In this document: in pieces, positions 35,901 to 40,630 of the stretch
How positions within the stretch are numbered: the first letter of the stretch is position 1
Layout: each line of letters starts with the position of its first letter
Made by a program: the position numbers and the translations under genes
Notes under the pieces: model-generated
Told to the model about the DNA's origin: nothing
Database searches by the model: none
The model's input: only the letters and a program-made list of their open reading frames with translations
DNA from: Owenia fusiformis
Lineage: Eukaryota; Annelida; Polychaeta; Sabellida; Oweniidae
Length of the DNA: 64,000 nt
Direction of reading: 5' to 3'
Assembly: GCA_903813345.2 (NCBI GenBank)
Contig: CAIIXF020000007.1
Location: 25,905,564 to 25,969,563 of the forward strand

Positions 35901-37438
35901 AGTATAATAGAGTGTCTCAAAAAATGTACCCAAAAGTATATCAACAGGGGATCTGGGAACCAACAAGGGGGGTCAAAATTCTGGTCTTAAAAAACTTTTT
36001 GGGCCCCTAAAACCAAAAAATGGGCTCAAATTTTTGAAATTTTGAGGCCAATTTTCTTCAAAATTTGGCCTAAAATTAAAAAAATGAGGCCTAAGCAGGC
36101 CCATTTATGATCAAAAAGGCCCAATTTTGGGGGCCTCTTTTGGCTCAAAATTTTTTTGGGACCAATTTTTTTCTGGGCCCACCCATACTTTTGGGTACAT
36201 TTTTTAAGACACCCAGTTATTTTGTAGCTAAACCTATTTTTGGGGCAATGCCATTACAACAAAGCAACAAATAAAACAAACAAGAATTGTTGCATTGTAA
36301 GAGGTGAATTAGATACTTTCTTCAGTAATACAAAAATGTTAGATATCATAAAATAAAGGATAGTCTAATAGAAGACTTTTAATTTCCCCCAAAACTTAGA
36401 CAATATTTGACTTCTAACAAACGGCGAATTATTGAAAGCCCAGCAATAAGTTAATTATCCTACCAACTCATTAAGCGTATCGTACAAGAAGTAATTGTAT
36501 TACTGAAACTCAAATATATGCAATTCCAGTCAATAATAGCTAACCTTGTTTGCACATAAATCATTTTAATAAAATGATGCACGCCCTTGTAAACATTTAT
36601 TTTACAGGTTTTACTTGTGCGGCTCCTATGTTCTCTCGGAAGATGCTAGAAATCCTAACCAAATTTACACCAGACCTGGTGGTACGTGACTGAGCAGATA
36701 TTTTATTGAGCTATAACAGTATAATAGTACTACATGTAGAGCCGTATTAATAATTTCAAAAAATAGTCTCGAATTACTTTTTAACTTGAGTGTAGATACG
36801 TCTGTGTCTATGATTTTTTCAGCCAGAAAGGTAAGTAATAGTGGTATTTCATTTCAGCCTGGGTTCGGAACCACGGAAACCAAGCGAAATATCCAAGGTT
36901 TTGTGACGGATAGTAGAATAAAACGTGCTGATACTATTGGCTACCCTATGCCCCATACAAAGGTAAGCGAAACCATATAAATTTTTTAGGAATCTTTCTT
37001 GTCTTCAAAATGTGTCCACTTTATCAATGTATGGCTTTTAAACTTAATTACCCCATCGTTATTTCGATTTTGAAACTTGTGAACTTGTACAGTGGTAACC
37101 CACTAGGGATTAGTTCCCCTTCATGGCACTTACTTGCCCGATTGAGAAAAAAGGTGTTGTGGAAACAGTCAAAATTATTAACAGGTCCCTGGAAGAAACA
37201 GTTGAGAGGGGAATAGCAACCCCGGGGTCATTATATAACACGTTCACGTAGAACGTGTAGTTTAACTCCACTGTTATCTTTTGTGTTAGGTAAAGATAAT
37301 TGACCAGGAATCTAACATCGTGCCTATTGGAAGTGCCGGGGAGTTGTGCCTCTATAGCTATTCCACAATGGTCAAGTATTGGAACCAACCAGAGAAGACT
37401 TCAAAGGCCATTGATGACGAAGGCTGGTATCACACTGG
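11816..37438 (+). CDS. ACSF2-like acyl-CoA synthetase (one exon and C-terminus not found)
   Basis: AMP-forming ligase of the ANL superfamily; it activates a fatty acid to acyl-AMP and then acyl-CoA. Exons: 11816-11977, 22315-22446, 22972-23180, 23789-23891, 26147-26242, 26415-26569, 36608-36681, 36858-36962 and 37290-37438. Landmarks: ERTAFIYP near the start, RGLRPGDQVVLW, CKAIIFP, the ATP/phosphate loop split over two exons as MLTS|GTTGKPKG, FMHGATIV, the adenine-binding GFGTTET, IGYPMPHTK, GELC, and WYHTG ending just before the conserved Asp. Resemblance is closest to ACSF2 (medium-chain, mitochondrial). The exon expected to carry the YGTPTM-type segment was not found in the 10-kb repeat-filled gap 26570-36607. 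No AMP-binding_C domain (about 110 residues) is visible before the satellite. It is either a live gene with distant or diverged exons or a decaying copy. Confidence 0.82.
11978..12837. repeat. Repeat family in synthetase intron 1, copies 1 and 2
   Basis: Two related units lie in tandem at about 12190-12440 and 12440-12790. Each contains CATCTTACCTTRGAAT, AGCTTTKTCATT, TTTGKTCTATAGAA and TATTCTATGAG. Inverted copies lie at about 18200-18830, so this family flanks the right inverted-repeat arm on both sides. No coding potential is recognised. Confidence 0.65.
13399..13440. repeat. Hairpin insertion with 8-bp duplication
   Basis: The left arm has a single GATCCTAC followed by ATATCAT. Here GATCCTAC occurs twice (13399-13406 and 13433-13440), and between the copies lies an 11-bp perfect stem, CATGGGCTTTC and GAAAGCCCATG, around the loop TAGTT. 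Confidence 0.85.
13797..14117. other. Segment present only in the right arm
   Basis: After CTGACCAACT at 13796 the match to the left arm stops. It resumes at GAAATATAGGCC (14118). The left arm has only about 11 bp in its place. The segment includes a GGGGGCGGGAGGGGGAGCGAC tract near 13921. No terminal repeats are seen, so either an insertion here or a deletion on the left is possible. A further small difference of about 45 bp lies at about 14140-14185. Confidence 0.7.
14729..15838. mobile_element. Solo LTR-like insertion (1110 bp)
   Basis: The element begins TGTAGCACCCC and ends GTCGTTACA, that is TG...CA termini, and is flanked by a 4-bp duplication ATAC (14725-14728 and 15839-15842). The left arm keeps the unoccupied site ATTAATACGTAG at about 3705-3716. 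No gag or pol coding sequence lies inside. Size, ends and duplication fit a solo long terminal repeat, of a Ty3/gypsy-like element by duplication length. A DNA element with short TGTARC inverted ends is the alternative. Confidence 0.75.
17564..18199. repeat. Intron sequence with a 126-bp tandem duplication
   Basis: ATATTTGTGCTGCGATTCAA occurs at about 17742 and 17867. The surrounding sequence (AAACATCATGACTGCATGGTCAGAC against AAATCATCATGAAAGGTCAAAC) gives an imperfect duplication of period about 126 bp. Nothing else is recognised. Confidence 0.5.
18200..18830 (-). repeat. Inverted copies of the intron-1 repeat family
   Basis: In reverse complement these match 12190-12790. TTTCTATAGACCAAATAATG, GATTTATGCAAATTAGCTAA and TGATGACGTCAC correspond to TTTGGTCTATAGAA, GCAAATTAGCTT and ATGATGTCATCA on the left. 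There are at least two tandem units, with a strongly similar start near 18235 and again near 18605. Confidence 0.65.
18831..19531. other. No gene seen
   Basis: AT-rich intron sequence. An imperfect inverted repeat lies at about 18935-19100, where ACCTCGATTTTGTGATTTATG faces CATAAATCATAAAATCTCGGT. No coding signal is recognised. Confidence 0.4.
19532..19843 (-). CDS. Unrecognised 103-codon open frame
   Basis: It starts MNFADKIFQQIDYF and ends VKNPTKKWS. The composition is protein-like (mixed charged and hydrophobic residues, no low complexity), but I recognise no motif. It lies antisense inside synthetase intron 1, close to LINE and transposon fragments, so it may be a piece of a mobile-element gene. 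It could equally be chance. Confidence 0.2.
   Translation of the reverse strand: MNFADKIFQQIDYFNTEQKCFPGNVGAAEHTPGDLQRAILYTKAQLKLALIRHAAIRLGQKLHFLNNSAFKPRRTKAWNTIRSNVHCASAILYRVKNPTKKWS
20001..20095. repeat. Short foldback element
   Basis: AATGTTTAAAAT, AGGAT and TGTCCCAGAAGTAA at 20001-20036 face TTACTTCTGGGACA, ATCCT and ATTTTAAACAAT at 20062-20094. The stem is about 35 bp and the loop about 25 bp. MITE-like. Confidence 0.7.
20100..20330 (+). pseudogene. LINE reverse-transcriptase C-terminal fragment
   Basis: The translation contains QTLKEQRLKSIQYKTSHNIF and, one frameshift later, KNCTYCNEEDSYANM. An LK-x-x-QYK-x-x-H-x-I stretch followed by C-x2-C is typical of the zinc-binding region (zf-RVT) near the end of ORF2 in non-LTR retrotransposons. 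It is short and frameshifted and carries no RT core. Confidence 0.5.
20396..22105 (+). mobile_element. Non-autonomous TIR element, copy A (1.7 kb)
   Basis: Bounded by ACCGTGGGTACTGGGC plus GCTCACATGGTGA on the left (20410-20422) and TCATCATGTGAGC plus TAA on the right (22090-22105). The inner 13 bases form a terminal inverted repeat with one mismatch. Inside are about five tandem units of roughly 330 bp, each with TTTCGCGAGACAAAAATGG, AGTCATAGGGGAGTTTT and ATCCTATCGACAGAGG. Near the right end is a GGAC tetranucleotide array at about 21998-22065. No transposase is encoded. Copy B at 29033-30763 is in the opposite orientation. Family not named. Confidence 0.85.
21998..22070. repeat. GGAC tetranucleotide microsatellite
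   Basis: A run of GGAC/AGAC units, interrupted once by GACCGAC. It lies just inside the right end of the TIR element. The counterpart in copy B is the GTCC run at about 29072-29150. Confidence 0.9.
22315..22446 (+). CDS. Acyl-CoA synthetase exon 2
   Basis: Acceptor ATCAG|GTATG, donor CTT|GTAAGT, phase 0 on both sides, 44 codons. It encodes VCHVAAALLSRGLRPGDQ, then VVLWTD and HAVTYAGLIL. This matches the conserved L-x-x-G-x-x-GDxV and AxxxAGxxL elements of the N-terminal domain. Confidence 0.85.
22972..23180 (+). CDS. Acyl-CoA synthetase exon 3
   Basis: Acceptor TTCTTAG|GTTGG, donor GGCAA|GTAAGA, ends in phase 2. It encodes VGVFLIDIEDVLLNFSCKAI, IFP and a poorly conserved stretch to LPNKTSG. 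The VLxxxxCKAxxFP element fits ACSF2. Residues after it are diverged, which is normal for this linker. Confidence 0.8.
23255..23665. repeat. CpG-rich inverted-repeat element in synthetase intron 3
   Basis: CTACGGCGATCGTAGG at about 23272 faces CTAACGGCGATCGCACGG, read on the minus strand, at about 23655. The interior is unusually rich in CG steps for this AT-rich region. Related sequence lies at 6100-6290. The overlapping open frames here are not genes. Confidence 0.55.
23789..23891 (+). CDS. Acyl-CoA synthetase exon 4 (start of ATP loop)
   Basis: Acceptor TTTTTGAG|TTTC, donor TCA|GTAAGT. One leading base completes Asn with exon 3, then 34 codons FKTLLDEGVTQQSHL to RADDVAVIMLTS. The final TS is the start of the TSGTTGxPKG loop, which exon 5 completes. 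The D-x-A-x-I/V-x-x-TS context is conserved. Confidence 0.85.
24045..24195. repeat. Diverged relative of the ATGTCACCACC element
   Basis: The order GCATGCAAAATGT, then GCCGAACACC-type words, then AATCACCACTTGTGATAG resembles the elements at 25907-26005 and 39684-39796, but the ends are eroded. A 40-bp CCGAACACC-like cluster lies at about 24078-24133. Confidence 0.45.
24256..24476. mobile_element. MITE-like element, 220 bp
   Basis: Terminal inverted repeats of about 29 bp. GGGTTTTCTGAAGTGATTTA with CTGGGTTG at the left faces CAACCCGGCTAAATCACTCC with AATAAACCC at the right, with about 80 percent pairing. Non-coding interior. Confidence 0.65.
24509..25690 (-). mobile_element. 5'-truncated LINE, 3' end with poly(A)
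   Basis: On the minus strand the element ends in an A tract (the T run at about 24511-24528 on the plus strand). The 299-codon frame 25515-24616 carries an ORF2 C-terminus, with KCSSCNELCTLKHLLFSCSY (a C-x2-C...H-x4-C zinc-binding motif, zf-RVT) followed by YSQNIWKHI. Upstream, after a frameshift and a stop near 25520, the translation continues with NKFLPNIDVLF and FENVPLFYQQVLEAHCLC up to about 25690. There the element stops, as expected for 5' truncation. The FYQ-VLEA segment suggests an L1/Tx1-like clade, but this is not certain. No RT core is present. Confidence 0.8.
25907..26005. mobile_element. Small MITE with ATGTCACCAC ends
   Basis: 99 bp bounded by ATGTCACCAC and GTGGTGACAT (10-bp perfect terminal inverted repeats), with GACGCCAAACGCCGATCGCC inside. 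A longer relative in the opposite orientation lies at 39684-39796. Confidence 0.75.
26147..26242 (+). CDS. Acyl-CoA synthetase exon 5 (ATP/phosphate loop)
   Basis: Acceptor AATTAG|GGCACG, donor AAA|GTAAGA, 32 codons, phase 0. It begins GTTGKPKGVTSTH, so the joined motif is an intact TSGTTGKPKG followed by the usual THSSMVNN. The remainder reads GYFIGDRLHYSSK. Confidence 0.92.
26415..26569 (+). CDS. Acyl-CoA synthetase exon 6
   Basis: Acceptor CCATAG|GAACAC, donor GAACG|GTAAGC, ends in phase 2. It encodes EHRICSLMQRYDDIGLVEAM, CAFMHGATIV and VMQVIQNE. It aligns with the PLYHCLG...M-x-x-GAT region of ACSF2, but the usual P-x-x-HC-x-G core reads MQRYDDIG. This is an unusual divergence in a conserved segment. 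Confidence 0.8.
26993..27975 (+). repeat. Left arm of second inverted duplication
   Basis: It matches 31955-32925 in reverse complement. Shared words include TTTTTAGAGGCGAGC, GTTGGCAATTCTGAATCCGC, TAAAAGTGGG (read inverted) and AATTTGGATTGTGTTATAT. Inside is a roughly 165-bp tandem duplication (about 27087-27250 and 27263-27420) starting GTTGGCAATTCTGAATCCGC. The inner end runs through CAGGGGCGCAGC and a G run into the GGGCGTAGC-type dispersed repeat (27828-28045). Confidence 0.85.
28250..29032. repeat. GGGGCCACT minisatellite, left block
   Basis: Irregular tandem units of about 20-40 bp built on GGGGGCCACTAGGATGCTTTT with variants. The long open frame on the minus strand (29019-28507, rich in Pro, Lys and Trp repeats) is just the translated repeat, not a gene. 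The array resumes at 30764 after the inserted TIR element. Confidence 0.85.
29033..30763 (-). mobile_element. Non-autonomous TIR element, copy B (1.7 kb)
   Basis: Reverse-oriented copy of 20396-22105. It runs from TTAGCTCACATGGTGAGC at 29033 to TCACCATGTGAGC (30737-30749) plus CCAGTACCCACGGT. In this copy the 13-bp terminal inverted repeat GCTCACATGGTGA is perfect. It holds about five internal units of roughly 330 bp and a GTCC array at about 29072-29150. It interrupts the GGGGCCACT minisatellite, so it is younger than that array. Possible short duplication ACTAG/ACTAA at the flanks. Confidence 0.85.
30764..31480. repeat. GGGGCCACT minisatellite, right block, and a 198-bp duplication
   Basis: The minisatellite continues to about 31140. 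Then GGGGTGCTTTTTCKAATGTC followed by TTATAACAAACAGACTAAG occurs twice (about 31135-31262 and 31329-31456), an approximately 195-bp tandem duplication of mixed minisatellite and AT-rich sequence. Confidence 0.8.
31481..31954. other. No feature recognised
   Basis: AT-rich sequence between the minisatellite and the right inverted arm. No exon of the synthetase is seen in it. Confidence 0.4.
31955..32925 (-). repeat. Right arm of second inverted duplication
   Basis: Reverse complement of 26993-27975 with moderate divergence and a roughly 90-bp deletion next to the C homopolymer at about 31990-32005. The same internal 165-bp duplication is present, so it is older than the inversion. Outer end at about GGTTCCGTGTCC read on the minus strand. 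Confidence 0.85.
32950..34350 (-). pseudogene. Broken LINE reverse transcriptase
   Basis: On the minus strand, in three or more frames. From 34350 come GANDTISNEMFKYSG and IVPLYKKGDESDSQNYRGIT, then (34087-33803) KVFTSILNSRLAQWL, GFCKERRTTDHIFV and ACFVDLKRAFETVW. Next (33732-33532) is LMYADDIVWFSKT with KFEKYCNTWKLNVNINK, and last (33434-33024) the thumb/connection part with TLIKPIALYASD. The catalytic Asp in FVDLKRAF and the YADD box are both present. Frameshifts, and a deletion around 33735-33800 that removes the QG-x-x-LSP segment, make it inactive. No poly(A) tail or ends were found, and the clade is not assigned. It is of a different type from the LINE at 24509-25690 or a different part of a relative. 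Confidence 0.85.
34351..34850. other. No feature recognised
   Basis: AT-rich intron sequence; a 79-codon minus-strand frame at 34758-34519 has no recognisable product. Confidence 0.4.
34851..34960. repeat. Foldback hairpin of 110 bp
   Basis: TGCTCCGAT, GGCGC, GGCCGATTGAGT and TTTTGTTC on the left face GAACAAAAT, ACTCAATCAGCC, GCGCC and ATCGGAGCA on the right, with AATATTGTATTCAATTTA as loop. MITE-like. Confidence 0.7.
35136..35768. mobile_element. Element built of inverted GGAATATGGCATATTCCGCAG words
   Basis: The ends GTTACGCGG (35136-35144) and CCGCGTAAC (35760-35768) form a 9-bp perfect terminal inverted repeat. From 35145 to about 35380, and again at 35667-35745, a roughly 20-25 bp word (AATATGCCATA joined to TGCGGTGA or CACCTGC) recurs in both orientations. 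Between these blocks lies about 290 bp of ordinary sequence. The non-coding repeat structure suggests a foldback-type element. Confidence 0.65.
35912..36212. mobile_element. MITE with 28-bp terminal inverted repeats
   Basis: The left end GTGTCTCAAAAAATGTACCC plus AAAAGTAT pairs with ATACTTTTGGGTACATTTTT plus TAAGACAC at the right, 27 of 28 positions. The interior has GGGCC and TTTTTGGG words, also partly palindromic. The GGGTGTCT-type end resembles mariner-like ends, but this is a guess. It lies in the gap before synthetase exon 7. Confidence 0.8.
36608..36681 (+). CDS. Acyl-CoA synthetase exon 7
   Basis: Acceptor TTTACAG|GTTTT, donor GTG|GTACGT. It begins with two bases of a split Gly codon, then FTCAAPMFSRKMLEILTKFT and PDLV. 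It matches the G-x-x-A-G-x-P-x-x-x-x-L segment leading to the adenine-binding motif. The expected preceding exon is missing (phase mismatch with exon 6). Confidence 0.8.
36858..36962 (+). CDS. Acyl-CoA synthetase exon 8 (adenine-binding motif)
   Basis: Acceptor TTTCAG|CCTGG, donor AAAG|GTAAGC, 35 codons, phase 0. It encodes PGFGTTETKRNI to ADTIGYPMPHTK. GFGTTET is the ACS A5-type motif (Y-G-x-T-E), and the IG-x-x-MPHT element is a strong ACSF2-type match. Confidence 0.92.
37290..37438 (+). CDS. Acyl-CoA synthetase exon 9
   Basis: Acceptor TGTTAG|GTAAAG, donor CTGG|GTAAGT, ends in phase 2. It encodes VKIIDQESNIVPIGSAGELC, then YSTMVKYWNQPEKT and DDEGWYHTG. The conserved GELC, YW-x-x-P-x-x-T and GWY-x-TGD motifs are present up to the split codon. 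The next exon should begin with the catalytic Asp and the hinge region; it was not found. Confidence 0.92.
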
Positions 37439-37569
37439 GTAAGTGTCTTCAATAAGCAGCACTCTGTAAAATATAATTTGTAGTCCCCTTCTACATCCAT
37501 GGTCCTTTTTGGCCACGAGTTAGGATAACACAGTCGTATGTACATCACAGCAAAAAATGTGAATCAAAC

Positions 37570-38095
37570 CACTGAATCCTGGAGTCAGGATTCATACAGG
37601 ATTCATATGCACATATGAATCCTGTATGAATCCTGCCTCCAGGATTCATACAGGATTCGCTGTTTAAATAGTTTACAAATGAATCCTGCCTTCAGGAATC
37701 ATACAGGATTCATATGCAATATAGTTTACAAATGAATCCAGCCTTCAGGATTCGTACAGGATTCATATAGAAGGTAGTTTGCAAATGAATCCTGCCTTCA
37801 GGAATCATACAGGATTCATATGCAATATAGTTTACAAATGAATCCAGCCTTCAGGATTCGTACAGGATTCATATAGAAGGTAGTTTGCAAATGAATCCTG
37901 CCTTCAGGAATCATACAGGATTCATATGCAATATAGGCCTAGTTTACAAATGAATCCAGCCTTCAGGATTCGTACAGGATTCATATAGAAGGTAGTTTGC
38001 AAATGAATCCTGTAGCCAGGATTCAAGCAGGATTCATATGCAATATAGTTTACAAATGAATCCAGCCTTCAGGAATCATACAGGAATCAAACGAA
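37570..38095. repeat. 53-bp minisatellite with 106-bp higher-order period
   Basis: Units of about 53 bp alternate between two types. One has TAGTTTACAAATGAATCCAG with GATTCGTACAGGATTCATAT and AGAAGG; the other has TAGTTTGCAAATGAATCCTG with AATCATACAGGATTCATATG and CAATA. Each unit carries short inverted GAATCCTG/CAGGATTC words able to form hairpins. About nine units in all, some broken at the start. Confidence 0.85.
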
Positions 38096-38535
38096 AATTG
38101 GAATTGATGTGTATGTTTCTATTCTAACACTCACATTGGCGTATCGCATATATTACGCCAAATGCGCACAGGCGTACCAAATGAATTCGAAAAATTTAAT
38201 AAAAATGTGTAATTATTTAAAAGTTGTTCTGTGTGCTAATTTAAAATACATTGTTTTATTTATATTGTCTTCCCCGAATGGGTATATAAACTTTAAATAT
38301 ACATGTAGCCATGTTTATTGAAAAAAGGACATTGGTTTTATTCGGTCCGTTTTATTCTTATTGGTATTAACTCGCAAATGTCACTACTGGAAATGGTTTT
38401 GTGTGGCCATGGCAGGGCAAGAAGGGCCCCCGAGGGTCAAAAGGGGCCGTTCTGTAAGATAACTTCTTCGGACGGGAGGTTTTTTACCACAGACTTACAG
38501 AAGTGGTGCCGTTAAAAGAGTTTCTTCTTGGAGAA
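38096..38535. other. No feature recognised
   Basis: AT-rich sequence with three short overlapping open frames (38109-38515) of no recognisable product. Confidence 0.4.
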
Positions 38536-39017
38536 GGTCCCGGGGGGTTCACTGTATATAAAACTCGACGGGGGTCCTAGGCTGAAGCCTCAAATATCAA
38601 TATGTTCCCATACCAACCAAAATATAGGACCAATGCCATACCAAATGTCCAAATATAGGACCAATGCCATACCAAATGCCGAATTATGGGACCAATGCCA
38701 TACCAAATGTCAAAATGTAGGACCAATGCCATACCAAATGTCCAAATATGGAACCAATGCCATACCTTAATTCAAAGTAAATGAAATATAGGATCAATGT
38801 CATACAAATTTGCAACTACTGGACCAATGCCATACCATTCTCATACCAGAAGAGCAAAAGTCCGACCATTGCCATACCTCAGAAGTCAGAAATTTCCGGG
38901 CATTCCCATACCAAATCCTAAAATATGGGTCCATTGCCATACCAAACGTTGAAAAAGGTACCCAAAATGCGCCGAGGATCCCCGTCAAGGTTTATATATA
39001 GTGAACCCCCCGGGGAG
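38536..39017. mobile_element. TIR element carrying a CCAATGCCATACC minisatellite
   Basis: The left end GGTCCCGGGGGGTTCACT, then TATATAAAACTCGACGGG, pairs with the right end CCCGTCAAGGTTTATATATA, then GTGAACCCCCCGGGG. The inverted repeats are about 40 bp. Between them, about 38585-38945, lie seven to ten imperfect units of 30-40 bp on the pattern GACCAATGCCATACCAAATG plus TCCAAATATAG. Confidence 0.8.
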
Positions 39018-39683
39018 AAGGTGCCGCCTAAATGAAACAAAGTGCAATGGCCATTGAGATCGATGCTGTCCCCGTCAGGAGATAATATCAGGCGATGTAT
39101 ATTTGATGATAAACAAACTTGGTGGGCCATCTTGCCCAATGGTTCTTCTTATCCTGGGTCTCTTACTCCGCTCCTACGCCCATTTCTCATTTCTTAATGC
39201 TAATATAGAATGCGTCACGTGTTATGAAAGATTAGTAGGCCTCAATATTACAATTTGAACCCGATTTTGAAGCATCCTTCAAGATCGGTCCTTCACTGCT
39301 TTCATAGCAGCTCATGAATGTCACAATGCAATGAATTACTCTTGGGCCGCAGGGATGATTTTGAAGCACCCCTGTAAGCCTTTAAATTACATTGAAATGA
39401 TAGGCCCTAGGATAGATACGATCAATAATTCATTGGGAGTTCGATTTGGTATCTTTGGTGTTTGCTTTGGAATAGCCTAATCCCGGGGGAATAATCACGA
39501 ATCTCGCGAATCTACCCGGGGAATCTACCTTACGTGAAAGTTAGTTAGCCTACATTCTATTGACAACGTAACATTCATTTGTCATCGTGACCTGCAGGTC
39601 ATGCGAACCATCAACATGCAATGGTGTATGTTTACAAAAAACTGGAAATCAGGAGTTTTATTAAGACGGGACTTCCCCTTTTT

Positions 39684-39796
39684 ATGTCACCACCAAAAGT
39701 GGTCACATATTGTTAAAGTCTCCAACTTTTTTATGTACGGTGTTTAGCGTCTGGGGTCGGCGTTCAGCGTCTGTAACAAATGGCGGGTGGTGACAT
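39684..39796. mobile_element. MITE with ATGTCACCACC ends
   Basis: 113 bp bounded by ATGTCACCACC and GGTGGTGACAT, with GGCGTTCAGCGTCTGTAACA inside. Inverted relative of 25907-26005. AT-rich flanks and no clear target duplication. Confidence 0.7.
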
Positions 39797-40404
39797 TTTT
39801 CATGTTTATGCCTTGTTTAATATTTAAGGCTCCAAATGAAATATGATATCTGATATCATCATGATGTTATTCTTATTATATTATTCTGTTTTGCAGGTGC
39901 CAATGAGTATGACACACAAGCAGTGACAATTGAGTTATAGCCCAGGGAGTTCAAGTTTATGCATCTTGCCTCAAGTAAAGTGTTAGTCCTTAAAGACAGG
40001 ACTGTTGGGGAAATGGCACAGTTGCTTGATGCAAGAGTAAAACTTTGAAATAACCATAGATAATATTACAATAGATAAAAGTTTGGCATGCATTATTTTT
40101 TTTCGTTTCATTATTAGATTTGAGAGCAGGTAGACGTATACAGCAGTGCAGTGAATTATGTTTGTATTTTAAGAAGTTGTTTTCAGGTGTGACCAGCGAT
40201 GATTGCAGGCATGAATACACTTTAAATATATTTCCTAACATATTCCTTCAGTAAATACACCCGTTTGCATGTTTTAAATAAGCCGTAAATAAAATGTTTA
40301 AACTTTGTTAGCATGGTCTATAATCTACAACGACCGTCAACCTGTTTAGGTTTTGATTTGTTTTGTTGAAATTAGATTAAGAAATTAGTCTTTCAAATGT
40401 CACC

Positions 40405-40630
40405 AGCATGGGCGTAGCCAGGGGGAGGGTGCGATGGGTGCGATCGCACCCCCCCCCCCATAACCTTTGAAAATATGACCATTGGATAGAGGTAGAAAAG
40501 AGCTTTAAAATGCTTTTTATTTGAAGCTTCTAGCTCAATTTTGAAGGAAGTTGCATCAATTTTTGTAAAATTCAAAAGAAAACTTAATTTTTTGTGTTGC
40601 TTATGGCAAAATCGCACCCCCCCCCCTGAC
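40405..40630 (-). repeat. Dispersed GGGCGTAGCCAGGGGG repeat
   Basis: It runs from ATGGGCGTAGCCAGGGGGAG through GTGCGATCGCACCCC and TTGATGCAACTTCC-type words (read inverted) to CGCACCCCCCCCCC. It shares ATTTTGAAGGAAGTTGCATC with the copy at 27828-28045 in opposite orientation and with 5265-5405. Confidence 0.7.

Larger units (their letters stand above)
26570..36607. other. Synthetase gap of 10 kb (repeats; missing exon expected)
   Basis: Exon 6 ends in phase 2 and exon 7 starts in phase 1, so they cannot be spliced together in frame. Family alignment also calls for about 30 residues around a YGTPTM-like motif. I read the plus strand through this gap and found no such segment. What fills it is an inverted duplication, minisatellites, a TIR element, a LINE and several foldbacks, each listed separately. 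Confidence 0.7.

Noticed and set aside
36823-36830. Possible 8-bp micro-exon CCAGAAAG flanked by TTTCAG and GTAAGT
   Set aside because: With the best donor of exon 7 (GTG|GTACGT), inclusion would shift the frame. Skipping it gives DLV-PGFGTTE, the same length as the conserved DLVVAYGTTE of ACSF2.
37570-38095. CRISPR-like regular repeats
   Set aside because: Units of about 53 bp are contiguous variants without unique spacers, and the DNA is clearly animal; it is a minisatellite.
39899-39945. Possible next synthetase exon after TTTTGCAG, with an AATAAA near 40287
   Set aside because: In the required phase it gives only Gly-Cys-Gln and a stop, and lacks the conserved Asp and the hinge motif. 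It could at best be an alternative truncated end.
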